A DNA stretch of 64,000 nt, taken from the NCBI GenBank assembly GCA_963695085.1, contig CAVOFV010000005.1, forward strand, positions 1-64,000. The letters run 5' to 3'. Shown in pieces: positions 45,870 through 55,346 of the stretch. The notes beneath the pieces are model-generated. The model saw only the letters and a list, made by a program, of their open reading frames with translations, was not told where the DNA came from and made no database searches. The translations under genes were made by a program, and so were the position numbers. The number at the start of each line of letters is the position of its first letter. Position 1 is the stretch's first letter. The DNA comes from SG8-30 sp963695085 (GTDB taxonomy: Bacteria; Pseudomonadota; Gammaproteobacteria; Steroidobacterales; Steroidobacteraceae).

Positions 45870-48800
45870 GTGACTGCTCGTGGCACGAGGATCTGGCGCT
45901 GGGTCGCAGGCATTGCGGCCGCACTCGTCATCCTTGCAGCGCTGGCGGTGGGTGCTTTCCGCCTGGCGCTCGAACTGCTGCCCGAATACGAAGCCCGGGT
46001 GGCCGACACGGTCCGCGAAGCGACTGGCCTGCAACTGTCCTTTGACGCGCTCGACGCGCGGCTCGGGCGGTACGGCCCGGAGATCTTCTTCGAAGGCGCG
46101 CGCATCATCGGCCCGGACGGCAGCGACATCATCGTCAGCGCCAGGGCCGGCAGGGCGAGCCTGTCGCCGCTGCGCTCGCTGTTCTACCGCCGGCTGGAAA
46201 TCGGCCGCGTGGTGCTGGAGAGTCCGCGCCTCAACTTCGTGATCTTCCCGGACCGGCACATCGAACTGGTCGGGCAGGCCTGGCTGTCGCAACCCGAAGC
46301 GGTGGAAAAGCAGCAGCGGGGCCTCGACCGCATTCCACGCGGCAGAATCGAGGTTCGCGACGCATCGGTCGGCTTCCTCGACCTGCGGGCGGATGGCGCC
46401 GTGTGGGAACTGACCGGCGTGGACCTCGAAATGCACCGCAAGGGCTCGACGGTCTCCGTCGCGGGCAGGGTCAGGCTGCCGAAACACCTTGGCACGTCGC
46501 TAGAGTTCGATGCGGAAGTGGCGGGCGACCTGGCCGAGCCCGGCACGCTGTCCTGGCACGGCCAGCTCGCTGGCCGCAACGTGGATTTCGCTGGATGGGC
46601 GGATCTCCTGCCCGCAACGTTTGCGCTGCCGCCCTCCGGACGCGGCTCCCTGCGCGTTGCAGCGCGTGGCGGCAGCGGCGGACTGGAACGAGGCAGCGCC
46701 GTCTTCGATCTCGAGGATGTCGGCCTGCCGGTGACGGATGGAGGACCCGCCGAGAGCTACCGGCGCCTTGCCGGAGATCTGGTCGTCGAGCGCGACGGCG
46801 GCAACTGGCGCGTGCGCGGCAAGGACGTCGAACTGAGCCTCCAGGGATCGCCCTGGTCACCGACCGAGCTTGCAGCCGATCTGGCGTTCGTAGAGGGACG
46901 GTGGGCCACGGCGCGTGTGAAGGTCGGTTTCCTGCGGCTGGAGAATCTCGCGCCCTTGCTGCGGCTGGCCCCCGCCTCGGCAACGCGCCAGCGACTTGCG
47001 GAGCTTGCACCACGCGGCATCCTGCACCGCGTCGATCTGCAGCTGACCCGCAGCGCGGAGCGGACCCTGCCGGACGTCACGGGCCGGGTCGTATTCGAGG
47101 ACCTGGGATTCGCGGCATCCGGCCGCTTTCCTGGCGTCACGGGGCTGGATGGCCATGTGGACGGCGCCGGTCCGGGCGGCGTCGTGACACTTGCTGCGTC
47201 GGACGTCCGGGTGGACTGGCCGGCCGAATGGCGCAGCGTAGTGCCGTTTGCGCGCGTCAATGCCCGCATCGAATGGGCACCTGGTCCCGGTGGCGTACGC
47301 CTGTGGGTCGATGATGCGCTCGTCGACGCCGGCCACCTGCAGGCGGCAGGTCGGCTGCGCCTGCTGTTGCGCCCGGGCGAGTCGCCGCTCATGGACATCG
47401 CGGCGCACGCCAGCGTCACGGACCTGTCGGCCGTCTCCCGCTACATGCCTGCCGGGCGGATCGGTGCCAAGGCGCTGGCCTGGCTGGACGAGGCATTCGT
47501 GGCGGGCCGCGTGCCGGAAACGAACGTGGAAATCACCGGGCCGGCGCGCGGCTTCCCCTACCGCGAGGGCCAGGGACGCTTCACCGGGACGGCGCGCGGC
47601 GAGGGCGTGACCCTCAAGTTCGCGCCGGAATGGCCGCCGCTCACCGGCCTCGATGTCATTGCGCACTTCGATGGCCCGGGCATGACCGCGCAGGCAACAC
47701 GCGCCGTGATCGGCGACGTGGCAGTCGGCGCAGCGGTCGCCGAGATGCGCGACTGGCGGGACTCGATGCTGATCGTCAGGGCGGAGGCCGCCGCCGACAC
47801 GGCGGCGGTGCTGGGCCTGCTGCAGGAAAGCCCGCTGCGCGAGTCGCTCGGTGAAACCTTTGGTCGCCTGACCGGCGCCGGCCCGGTGCTCGGCGAGGTC
47901 GTGATGTATCTGCCTTTAAAGGAGTTTTCACAGCGTTCCGTGACCGTGCGCGCCTACGCCGACGGGGTCACGCTGAGTCTGCCGAGTGTCGCGGAGCCGC
48001 TGACCGGGCTGCGCGGCGCCATCTGGATCCGCAACCGCGATATCCAGGCCCCCGCTCTTGACGCCCGCTTCGCGGGCGGACCCTTGCGCGCGCGGGTCGG
48101 TACCACCACTGGGCGCGGTGGGGTCCTGGTGACGACGGTCGATGCCGATGGCACGCTCGAGGGCGGCAGACTGCCCGCGGTCGTGCGGCTGCCGCTGGCC
48201 GCAGGACTCGCAGGCAAGACGGTCTGGCGCGGCACGTGGACCGCGTTGCGGCCGGCCGCGCCGGGCGCCGCCACCCGCTCGCGCATCCGGTTGGAGGGCG
48301 ACCTCCAGGGCCTCGCATGCGGGCTGCCGGCGCCGTTCGCCAAGAAGGCGGAGGAATCGCGCCCCTTGCGCGTCGAGGTCGAGCTCGACGGGACCGGCAC
48401 CGTCCTGGCGCGCCTCGGTCTCGGTTCGAATGTGCGCGCGCTGGTCGAGTACCGGCTGCGGGACCAGCGCTACTCCATGACACGCGGCGTGCTGAGGTTC
48501 GGCGGCGCCGAGACCGGCGCGTTGCCAGTCGGTCCGGGCCTGCGGATAGACGGGCGCCTGCCGTACCTGAGCCTGTCCGACCTGACCGGTCTGCGCTGGG
48601 ACGAGCCCGCGACGCGGCCGCTGGAAGACCAGCTGTCGTCGGCCACGCTCGAGCTGGCGCGCCTCGAGGTGCTCGGCTACGAGTTCGAGCGCGTCAATGC
48701 CGAACTGCGGCCGGGCAATCGCGTGTGGGACGTGCGGGTGTCGGCACCGGCCGCGCAGGGCCGCCTCAGCGTGCCTTACCAGTTCGCCGGCACGGCGCCG

Positions 48801-49754
48801 CTGGTTGCGGACTTCGAGAAGCTCGTCGTTTCCGAACGCGTGCGATCCGCCACCGGCGAGACGGATCCCCGCAGCCTGCCGGCCATGCGGCTCGACATTC
48901 GCGACCTTGCGCTGGCCGGGCGCGCGCTCGGGCACGTCCGCACCGACGCCGAGCGGGTGGCCGACGGGCTGGCCTTCAGGAGCCTGGTCGCCGAGCACCC
49001 GGCGTTTGTGATCCGTGGCAGCGGGCACTGGCTCATGTCGACCACGGGACCGCGCAGCGCGCTGACTTTCGACTTGACCAGCAGCGACGTCAAGGGCCTT
49101 CTGCAGGCGCTGGCCTACGAGCCATTGATCGAAGCCAGGGAAGGCACGATGTCTGCGGACCTCAACTGGCCGGGCGGGCCTGACGCGGAGGTGCCAGACA
49201 GGGTGTCGGGCACGGCGCACATTGCGCTTGCCAAAGGCAGGATGGTGAGCGTTGAGCCGGGTGCCGGACGCCTGCTCGGGCTCATGAGCATCGCCTACCT
49301 GCCGCGCCGCCTGGCGCTCGATTTCAAGGACCTGACGGGACAGGGCATGGCCTTCGACTCGATTACCGGGGACTTCACGCTGGTCTCAGGGGATGCCTAC
49401 ACGGACAATCTGACGCTGCGCGGGCCGGCTGCGGAAATAGGCATCGCGGGCCGCACCAGCATGCGCGAGCGCAGCTATGACCAGACCGCGGTCGTGACCG
49501 GCGACGTCGGGGGGACGCTGGGGGTGGCGGGCGCGCTCGCGGGCGGGCCGGTCGTCGGCGCCGCGCTGCTGCTGTTCTCGCAGATCTTCAAGGAACCCCT
49601 GAAGGGTGCCGCGCGGGGTTACTACCGGATTTCGGGTCCCTGGGAGGAGCCGATCGTGCGCAAGATCGATGCCAAGGAACTGGAGGAGTCCGCGCAACTG
49701 AGCCGGCCGCCGCAGCCGCCCGCGGCGGGCGCGTCGCCGGGGTCGTCGCGATGA
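45870..49754 (+). CDS. yhdP: YhdP family AsmA-like envelope protein
   Basis: Very large inner-membrane-anchored protein of 1294 residues (E. coli YhdP about 1266). YhdP-type proteins are implicated in moving phospholipid to the outer membrane. A GTG start with GGAGGAGG ten bases upstream is followed by a single N-terminal helix (VAGIAAALVILAALAVGAFRLAL). The rest is a long beta-rich repeat fold with the AsmA-like C-terminal block around LLGLMSIAYLPRRLALDF. It is cotranscribed between rng and the nitrilase; its stop overlaps the next ATG. Confidence 0.93.
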   Translation: MTARGTRIWRWVAGIAAALVILAALAVGAFRLALELLPEYEARVADTVREATGLQLSFDALDARLGRYGPEIFFEGARIIGPDGSDIIVSARAGRASLSPLRSLFYRRLEIGRVVLESPRLNFVIFPDRHIELVGQAWLSQPEAVEKQQRGLDRIPRGRIEVRDASVGFLDLRADGAVWELTGVDLEMHRKGSTVSVAGRVRLPKHLGTSLEFDAEVAGDLAEPGTLSWHGQLAGRNVDFAGWADLLPATFALPPSGRGSLRVAARGGSGGLERGSAVFDLEDVGLPVTDGGPAESYRRLAGDLVVERDGGNWRVRGKDVELSLQGSPWSPTELAADLAFVEGRWATARVKVGFLRLENLAPLLRLAPASATRQRLAELAPRGILHRVDLQLTRSAERTLPDVTGRVVFEDLGFAASGRFPGVTGLDGHVDGAGPGGVVTLAASDVRVDWPAEWRSVVPFARVNARIEWAPGPGGVRLWVDDALVDAGHLQAAGRLRLLLRPGESPLMDIAAHASVTDLSAVSRYMPAGRIGAKALAWLDEAFVAGRVPETNVEITGPARGFPYREGQGRFTGTARGEGVTLKFAPEWPPLTGLDVIAHFDGPGMTAQATRAVIGDVAVGAAVAEMRDWRDSMLIVRAEAAADTAAVLGLLQESPLRESLGETFGRLTGAGPVLGEVVMYLPLKEFSQRSVTVRAYADGVTLSLPSVAEPLTGLRGAIWIRNRDIQAPALDARFAGGPLRARVGTTTGRGGVLVTTVDADGTLEGGRLPAVVRLPLAAGLAGKTVWRGTWTALRPAAPGAATRSRIRLEGDLQGLACGLPAPFAKKAEESRPLRVEVELDGTGTVLARLGLGSNVRALVEYRLRDQRYSMTRGVLRFGGAETGALPVGPGLRIDGRLPYLSLSDLTGLRWDEPATRPLEDQLSSATLELARLEVLGYEFERVNAELRPGNRVWDVRVSAPAAQGRLSVPYQFAGTAPLVADFEKLVVSERVRSATGETDPRSLPAMRLDIRDLALAGRALGHVRTDAERVADGLAFRSLVAEHPAFVIRGSGHWLMSTTGPRSALTFDLTSSDVKGLLQALAYEPLIEAREGTMSADLNWPGGPDAEVPDRVSGTAHIALAKGRMVSVEPGAGRLLGLMSIAYLPRRLALDFKDLTGQGMAFDSITGDFTLVSGDAYTDNLTLRGPAAEIGIAGRTSMRERSYDQTAVVTGDVGGTLGVAGALAGGPVVGAALLLFSQIFKEPLKGAARGYYRISGPWEEPIVRKIDAKELEESAQLSRPPQPPAAGASPGSSR

Positions 49755-50575
49755 AGAAACCGGCGATTGCAGCCCTGCAGATGACCTCGGGTCTCGACGT
49801 CGCGGCCAACCTCGACACGGCAGGCCGGCTGCTCGATGCCGCCGCGCGCGGCGGCGCCTGTGTCGCGGTGCTGCCCGAGAATTTCGCGTTCATGGGCCGT
49901 AGCGAGGAGCAGCGCCGCGCGCTCGCGGAGCGCGCCGACGACGGGCCGATCCAGGCGTGGATCGCGACGACGGCGCGCGCAGCTGGATTGTGCGTGATCG
50001 CCGGCACGGTTCCGGTGCTGGTGCCGGGCGATGAACGACCGGCCAATGCCTGCCTGGTGTTCGACCCGGCGGGGCGGCGCATTGCCCGCTACGACAAGAT
50101 CCACCTGTTCGACGTGCAGATTCCGGGCCACGACGAGGGCTACCGGGAATCCGACAATGCCGTGCCGGGCCACGAGCCGGCACTGGTGGACACGCCGGCC
50201 GGCAGGGTCGGCCTGTCTGTATGCTACGATCTGCGCTTCCCCGAGTTGTACCGCAGGCTGGTCGGTGCAGGCGCCGAGATACTGACCGTGCCGGCGGCGT
50301 TTACGGCGCCCACCGGACGGGCCCACTGGGAAGTGCTGCTGCGGGCCCGCGCCATCGAGAACCTGTGCTACGTCGTGGCGGCGGCGCAGTCCGGCATGCA
50401 CCCCAATGGCCGCGAGACTTACGGCGACAGCCTGGTCGTGGACTACTGGGGCCGTATCGTGACACGGCGACCGCGTGGCACGGGGCTGGTGATCGCGGAA
50501 CTCGATCACGCTGGCCAGCGCAGCGTGCGCGAACGATTCCCGGCCCTGGCACACCGCGTACTGGAGCGAGCGTGA
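49751..50575 (+). CDS. Carbon-nitrogen hydrolase (Nit1-type deaminated-glutathione amidase)
   Basis: Nitrilase-superfamily amidase of 274 residues. The triad is Glu43 (LPENF), Lys116 (YDKIHLFD) and Cys158 (SVCYDLRFPE). The extended motifs match the Nit1/NitC subgroup, whose members repair deaminated glutathione. The ATG overlaps the yhdP stop and the TGA overlaps the tldD GTG, so all three genes are coupled. Confidence 0.9.
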   Translation: MKKPAIAALQMTSGLDVAANLDTAGRLLDAAARGGACVAVLPENFAFMGRSEEQRRALAERADDGPIQAWIATTARAAGLCVIAGTVPVLVPGDERPANACLVFDPAGRRIARYDKIHLFDVQIPGHDEGYRESDNAVPGHEPALVDTPAGRVGLSVCYDLRFPELYRRLVGAGAEILTVPAAFTAPTGRAHWEVLLRARAIENLCYVVAAAQSGMHPNGRETYGDSLVVDYWGRIVTRRPRGTGLVIAELDHAGQRSVRERFPALAHRVLERA

Positions 50576-52035
50576 GCGAAGCAGAAGACAGCGTAGTGCC
50601 GGATCCGCTGGCGATGGCGCGCGACGTGATCCTGCGGCCGGCCGGACTCGACGAGTCCGGCATCGAGCGCGCGCTCGGCACGCTGCTGGGCGCCGAGATC
50701 GACGGTGGCGACCTGTACTTCCAGGTCGCGCGCGAGGAGCACTGGACGCTCGAGGACAGCACGGTCAAGGACGGCTCGCACAGCATCGAGAGCGGCGTCG
50801 GAGTGCGCGCCCTGGCCGGCGAACGGACGGGATTCGCCTACTCGGACGAAATCGTGCCCGAGGCGCTTCTGCAGGCGGCGCGCGCGGCGCGCGCCATCGC
50901 CCGCAATGGCCGGATCGCGAGCACCCAGGCCTGGAAACAGGTCGCAGCACACCGCCTGTACCTGCCGGTGGACCCCATCGACACGATGCGCGACACGGAA
51001 AAAGTCGCACTGCTGGAGCGCATCGACCGTGAGACGCGGCGCATCGATCCGCGCGTGCAGCAGGTGATCGCCAGCCTGGCGGCGGTGCACGAGGTCATCC
51101 TGGTCGCCGGAACCGATGGCACGATGGCGGCCGACGTCCGCCCGCTGGTGCGCATCAACGTCGCCGTCATCGTGGAACACGATGGCCGGCGCGAGCAGGG
51201 TTACGCCGGCGCCGGCGGCAGGCATGGCCTGGATGAACTGCTGGCGGACGACCTGCCGACCAAACTGGGCCGCGAGGCGGTGCGGCAGGCAATCGTCAAC
51301 CTGGACGCCGTGCCGGCCCCGGCCGGCACGATGACGGTGGTGCTGGGCGCCGGCTGGCCCGGCGTGCTGCTGCACGAGGCCATCGGCCACGGCCTGGAAG
51401 GGGATTTCAACCGCAAGGGGACCTCGGCCTTTTCCGGCCGGATCGGCCAGCGGGTCGCGTCGCCGCTGTGCAGCGTGGTGGACGATGGCACCCTGGCGCG
51501 GCGGCGCGGCTCGCTCAACATTGACGACGAGGGAACGCCGACCCAATGCACGACGCTGATCGAGAACGGCGTGCTGCGCGGCTACCTGCAGGACAAGCTC
51601 AATGCGCGCCTGACGGGCAACCGTCCGACCGGCAACGGCCGGCGCGAGTCGTTCGCGCACACAACGCTGCCGCGCATGACCAACACCTACATGCTGGCCG
51701 GGCCACACGATCCGCAAGAGATCATCGGCTCGGTGAAGCGAGGCCTGTACGCCGTGAATTTCGGCGGCGGCCAGGTGGACATCACCTCGGGCAAGTTCGT
51801 GTTCTCGACGAGCGAGGCCTACCTGATCGAAGACGGCAGGATCACCGCGCCGGTCAAGGGCGCCACCCTGATCGGCAACGGCCCTGACGTGCTGACGCGC
51901 GTCAGCATGGTAGGCAACGACCTCGAACTGGACGCGGGGGTCGGCACCTGCGGCAAGGAAGGCCAGACCGTGCCGGTCGGAGTGGGCCAGCCGACGCTGC
52001 GCGTCGATGCGTTGACCGTGGGCGGGACCGCCTGA
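50572..52035 (+). CDS. tldD: Metalloprotease TldD
   Basis: Zinc protease subunit that works with PmbA/TldE, encoded here at 55935, to degrade peptides and mature microcins. The GTG at 50572 overlaps the nitrilase stop and gives 487 residues (E. coli 481); the longer frame upstream is a shadow. The metal motif is HEAIGH in VLLHEAIGHGLEGDF. GRRESFAHTTLPRMTNTYM is a second signature. Confidence 0.96.
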   Translation: MSEAEDSVVPDPLAMARDVILRPAGLDESGIERALGTLLGAEIDGGDLYFQVAREEHWTLEDSTVKDGSHSIESGVGVRALAGERTGFAYSDEIVPEALLQAARAARAIARNGRIASTQAWKQVAAHRLYLPVDPIDTMRDTEKVALLERIDRETRRIDPRVQQVIASLAAVHEVILVAGTDGTMAADVRPLVRINVAVIVEHDGRREQGYAGAGGRHGLDELLADDLPTKLGREAVRQAIVNLDAVPAPAGTMTVVLGAGWPGVLLHEAIGHGLEGDFNRKGTSAFSGRIGQRVASPLCSVVDDGTLARRRGSLNIDDEGTPTQCTTLIENGVLRGYLQDKLNARLTGNRPTGNGRRESFAHTTLPRMTNTYMLAGPHDPQEIIGSVKRGLYAVNFGGGQVDITSGKFVFSTSEAYLIEDGRITAPVKGATLIGNGPDVLTRVSMVGNDLELDAGVGTCGKEGQTVPVGVGQPTLRVDALTVGGTA

Positions 52036-52099
52036 CGCCCTGCGGGGTCGCGGACGCACGCGCGGCGCGCTAGCATAGGGGTGCGGGAGGTTCGACCCG

Positions 52100-52324
52100 A
52101 TGCGATTGTCCAGGCCATTCTACGAGTCACTGCCTTACGTCTACATGGGCCTGGGCGCTGGCGCGCTGGCGGTGTCCTTCTACTGGCGCTCACCGGGATG
52201 GTCCGACGTGCTGCTCGGGTTCGGCGTGCTGGCCGTGGTCTGCGGGCTGGTGCTGGTTCTCAAGCGGCGCGACTTTCGCATCCAGAAGCGGCGCTACGGC
52301 GCGGTGCTCGACGACGAGGACTGA
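52100..52324 (+). CDS. Small two-helix membrane protein
   Basis: Not recognised. 74 residues from an ATG with GGGAGG about nine bases upstream. Two hydrophobic segments (YVYMGLGAGALAVSFYW and VLLGFGVLAVVCGLVLVL) are joined by a short loop, and a basic segment (KRRDFRIQKRRYG) and acidic end (LDDED) follow. It lies 64 bp after tldD and converges with the ATPase-FHA gene. Good ribosome-binding site, length and composition support a real gene. Confidence 0.7.
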   Translation: MRLSRPFYESLPYVYMGLGAGALAVSFYWRSPGWSDVLLGFGVLAVVCGLVLVLKRRDFRIQKRRYGAVLDDED

Positions 52325-52331
52325 TGCCGGC

Positions 52332-53600
52332 TCAGCCGGCTCCGCCGGTTTTCGCCTCAGGCTGAGCCCCGTTGACGTCCTGTTTCGGATAGCGGCCGGT
52401 GTCCGCGTGCTCGTCATGGCGGACCGCTGACGAGCGCTCGTCCAGATACATGATCTCGTGGCGGCCCAGGTGAATGACGTCGCCGTCATTGAGGTTGTGC
52501 CGGCGCACGCGCTTCGATTTCACGTACACGCCGTTTGTGCTGTTGAGGTCCTCGAGGACGCTGCCGCCGGTGGTGGTCACGATCTGGCAGTGATGCCTGC
52601 TTATGTACTTGCTCTCGATCTGCAGGTCGTTGTCCGACGTGCGGCCGATGACCAGGCGTCCGGGCCTGAGATCGACCTCCTGGACCGAATGGCCGTCGTG
52701 CGCGACGACGATGCGCGCGAGCCGGTGCGCGGTCGGCACGGACGGCGAGGGTGGCACCTCGAGTTGCCGATGCCTGTTGGTAGCCGCCGCGAATTCCACC
52801 CAGCCCAGTTCCTCGATGGCGGCCTTGATCTCCTTGAGGCCGATGTCCGGTTGCTCGGTCGCATAGGCGCCCATCATGGCCGTGTCGCACAGCGTGTTGA
52901 TCAGACGCGGCACGCCGCCGGTGTAGCGGTACAGGAGCGGAAAGGTATCGGGCGTGAACAGCATGCGGCCCTGCGAGCCGGCCACGTCCAGCCGGTGCAG
53001 AACGTAGGCGCGCGTGTCCTGCGGCGACAGCGCGGCCACGTGGAAGCGGAACCGGACCCGTTGCACCAGTTGCACCATTTCCGGCGAGTCCAGCTTGGCG
53101 CTGAGCTCGGGCTGGCCGGCCAGGATGATGCGCAGCACCTTTTCCTTGGTGGTCTCGACGCCCGACAGCAGGCGGATTTCCTCGAGCACCCGGTTCGACA
53201 GGTTCTGCGCCTCGTCGACGATCAGCAGCACCTTGCGTCCCGCTGCGTACTGCTCGATGAGGAACTCGTTCAGCGCGGCCAGCAGTTCCGCCTTCTTCAT
53301 GCGGAACGGCGAGAAACCGAACTGCACGAGCACCGCCTGCAGGAACTCGACCGGCGACACCTGGGTCTGGCTGATCTGCGCGACGACCAGGTCCTTCTCC
53401 AGCTCCGCCAGGAAGGTCTCGATCAGGGTGGTCTTGCCGCAGCCAACCTCGCCGGTGATGATGACGAAACCATCCGTGAACCAGATGGTGGACTCCATGT
53501 AGGCCTTGGCCCGGGCGTGGTGCTTGGACAGGTACAGGAAGGCCGGGTCCGGGCTGAGCCGGAACGGCAGTTCCTTGAGGCCGAAGTATTCGACGTACAT
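52332..53600 (-). CDS. GspA/ExeA-type AAA ATPase fused to an FHA domain
   Basis: 422 residues from the ATG at 53600 (MYVEYFGLKELPF, the family start); a GTG at 53618 would add six. Residues 1-270 are an ExeA/GspA-like ATPase with Walker A GEVGCGKT (50-57) and Walker B LLIVDE (125-130). After a linker, residues about 297-387 form an FHA phosphothreonine-binding domain with GRTSDND, SRHHCQI and NSTNGVYV. A tail of about 35 hydrophilic residues follows. GspA usually works with GspB in placing the type II secretin; no gspB or peptidoglycan-binding domain is present here, so its role is unclear. Confidence 0.86.
   Translation of the reverse strand: MYVEYFGLKELPFRLSPDPAFLYLSKHHARAKAYMESTIWFTDGFVIITGEVGCGKTTLIETFLAELEKDLVVAQISQTQVSPVEFLQAVLVQFGFSPFRMKKAELLAALNEFLIEQYAAGRKVLLIVDEAQNLSNRVLEEIRLLSGVETTKEKVLRIILAGQPELSAKLDSPEMVQLVQRVRFRFHVAALSPQDTRAYVLHRLDVAGSQGRMLFTPDTFPLLYRYTGGVPRLINTLCDTAMMGAYATEQPDIGLKEIKAAIEELGWVEFAAATNRHRQLEVPPSPSVPTAHRLARIVVAHDGHSVQEVDLRPGRLVIGRTSDNDLQIESKYISRHHCQIVTTTGGSVLEDLNSTNGVYVKSKRVRRHNLNDGDVIHLGRHEIMYLDERSSAVRHDEHADTGRYPKQDVNGAQPEAKTGGAG
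52334..52352 (+). terminator. Candidate terminator after the small membrane protein
   Basis: AGCCGGC (52334-52340) can pair with GCCGGTT (52344-52350, one wobble) around TCC, followed by the remaining T residues. A second, mutually exclusive hairpin GCCGGC-TCA-GCCGGC begins at 52326. It overlaps the 3' end of the opposite-strand gene. Short T tract, so modest support. Confidence 0.35.
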
Positions 53601-53713
53601 GACGGGGACTTCTGCCACTTACTCTGTCTCAGCCGGCCGCGGGCACCCGGCAACGCCGGGGCCGGCAGCAACCCGGAGGCAACGCTAGCACAATTGCCGC
53701 CGGGCCGGGATCA

Positions 53714-54799
53714 TCACCGGCCTGCGCTGCGCAGCAGTTCACGCGCCATGCGGTCCCGTTCACGCGGTGTGCGGCCCACGTAGGTCGCGTGGCCCAGCTT
53801 GCGCCCGGGGCGGGACTGCTTGCCGTAATCGTGGAAATGCGCCCCGTCCAGGGCGAGTACCACCCTGGGCTGCGGGATCGTGCCGATGAAGTTGACCATC
53901 ACGGCATGGCCGAGCGCCCTGGTGCTGCCGAGCGGCAGGCCGGCGATCGCGCGCAGGTGATTTTCGAACTGGCTTGTTGCCGCGCCCTCGATCGTCCAGT
54001 GTCCCGAGTTGTGCACGCGCGGCGCAATCTCGTTGGCCAGCAGCGAGTCCTGCACGACAAAGAACTCGACGCACAGCACGCCGACGTAGCGCAGGTGCTC
54101 GAGGATGCGCGAGACGTGCCGTTCGGCCGCTTGCTGCAACGTGGGGTGCCCGTAGGGCGCGCGCGTGATCACCAGCACGCCATCCTTGTGGGTGTTCAGG
54201 CACAGCGGATAGAACGCCGTCTTGCCGGACCTGCTGCGCACCGCCAGCAGCGACACTTCACGGCTGAAGCGGACCTTCCGCTCGCACAGCAAGGGTTGGC
54301 TGCCCAGCTTCTCCCACGCGCCCGCCAGGCCGCGCGGGCCGTCGACCGACAACTGGCCCTTGCCGTCGTAGCCCCAGCGGCGGGTCTTGAGGATGACGGG
54401 GAAGCCGACCTGGCGTGCCGCGGCCTCCAGGTCGCCGGGCCCGTCGACCGGCGCGCTCGCCGGCGTCGGCACGCCGAGGCGCTCGAACAACCGTTTCTCG
54501 GCGAGCCGCTCCTGACCCGCGGCGAGGGCCCGTGGCGACGGAAACACCTTGGTCATGCCGCCCAGCGCCTTGGCCGACGCGACCGGCACGTTTTCCCAGT
54601 CAAAAGTGACGACGTCCGTATCGCGCGCAAACCGGCTGAGCGCCTCGAGATCGTCGAACTTGCCGGTGACCAGCGGCGCCACCGTCCCGCCGGTGGCATC
54701 GCGTGCCGGATCGTACATCTTGAACTGCAGGCCGAGCGGCATCCCGGCGAGGGCCAGCATGCGGGCCAGCTGGCCAGCGCCGATGATGCCGATGCGCAT
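53714..54799 (-). CDS. purK: 5-(carboxyamino)imidazole ribonucleotide synthase
   Basis: ATP-grasp enzyme making N5-CAIR from AIR and bicarbonate in purine synthesis. It has 361 residues from the ATG at 54799, two bases after the purE stop; a GTG at 54805 overlapping purE is possible. GIIGAGQLARMLALAG is the N-terminal nucleotide-binding loop, and AGCE-type and ATP-grasp segments follow (LKTRRWGYDGKGQ, NEIAPRVHNSGHWTIEG). Confidence 0.95.
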   Translation of the reverse strand: MRIGIIGAGQLARMLALAGMPLGLQFKMYDPARDATGGTVAPLVTGKFDDLEALSRFARDTDVVTFDWENVPVASAKALGGMTKVFPSPRALAAGQERLAEKRLFERLGVPTPASAPVDGPGDLEAAARQVGFPVILKTRRWGYDGKGQLSVDGPRGLAGAWEKLGSQPLLCERKVRFSREVSLLAVRSRSGKTAFYPLCLNTHKDGVLVITRAPYGHPTLQQAAERHVSRILEHLRYVGVLCVEFFVVQDSLLANEIAPRVHNSGHWTIEGAATSQFENHLRAIAGLPLGSTRALGHAVMVNFIGTIPQPRVVLALDGAHFHDYGKQSRPGRKLGHATYVGRTPRERDRMARELLRSAGR

Positions 54800-54801
54800 T
54801 G

Positions 54802-55293
54802 TCACGCCTGGCGCGGATCGGGCCGGGCGAGGACGTCAGCGGATTGGCGCGCGCGGTAGGCCGCGAGGGCACGGCCGATCGCGGCGTGCCGGCCGGCGAG
54901 GATCGAGGCGGCCAGCAGCGCCGCATTGCCTGCGCCGGCCGCGCCGATGGCGACCGCCGCGACGGGTACGCCGGCCGGCATCTGCACGATTGACAGCAGG
55001 GAGTCCAGTCCGTTGAGAGCCTTGGACTGCACGGGTACGCCGATCACCGGCAACAGCGTCTTGGCGGCGGTCATCCCCGGCAGGTGAGCCGCGCCGCCGG
55101 CACCGGCGATGATGACCTCGAGGCCGCGGCCCTGCGCCTGTGACGCGTACTCAAACAGCAGGTCGGGCGTGCGGTGCGCCGACACGACGCGCACTTCGTG
55201 CGCGACGCCCAGCTCGGCCAGCAGTTCGGCGGCGTGCCGCATCGTCTCCCAGTCGGAAGACGAACCCATGATGATGCCGACCAGCGGTGTCAT
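54802..55293 (-). CDS. purE: N5-carboxyaminoimidazole ribonucleotide mutase
   Basis: Class I PurE, which converts N5-CAIR to CAIR. It has 163 residues. Substrate loop GSSSDW (10-15), SAHRTPD with the catalytic His, and GAGGAAHLPGM are present. It lies directly upstream of purK on the same strand. Confidence 0.96.
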   Translation of the reverse strand: MTPLVGIIMGSSSDWETMRHAAELLAELGVAHEVRVVSAHRTPDLLFEYASQAQGRGLEVIIAGAGGAAHLPGMTAAKTLLPVIGVPVQSKALNGLDSLLSIVQMPAGVPVAAVAIGAAGAGNAALLAASILAGRHAAIGRALAAYRARQSADVLARPDPRQA

Positions 55294-55346
55294 CGTGTCA
55301 TTCTACCACGCGGTCTCGGCGGGTCCGCGCGGGCGGCAGGCGCCCG

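Noticed and set aside
47913..47922. Ten-base palindrome CCTTTAAAGG inside yhdP.
   Set aside because: Lies in the middle of a conserved gene with no partner site; probably chance.
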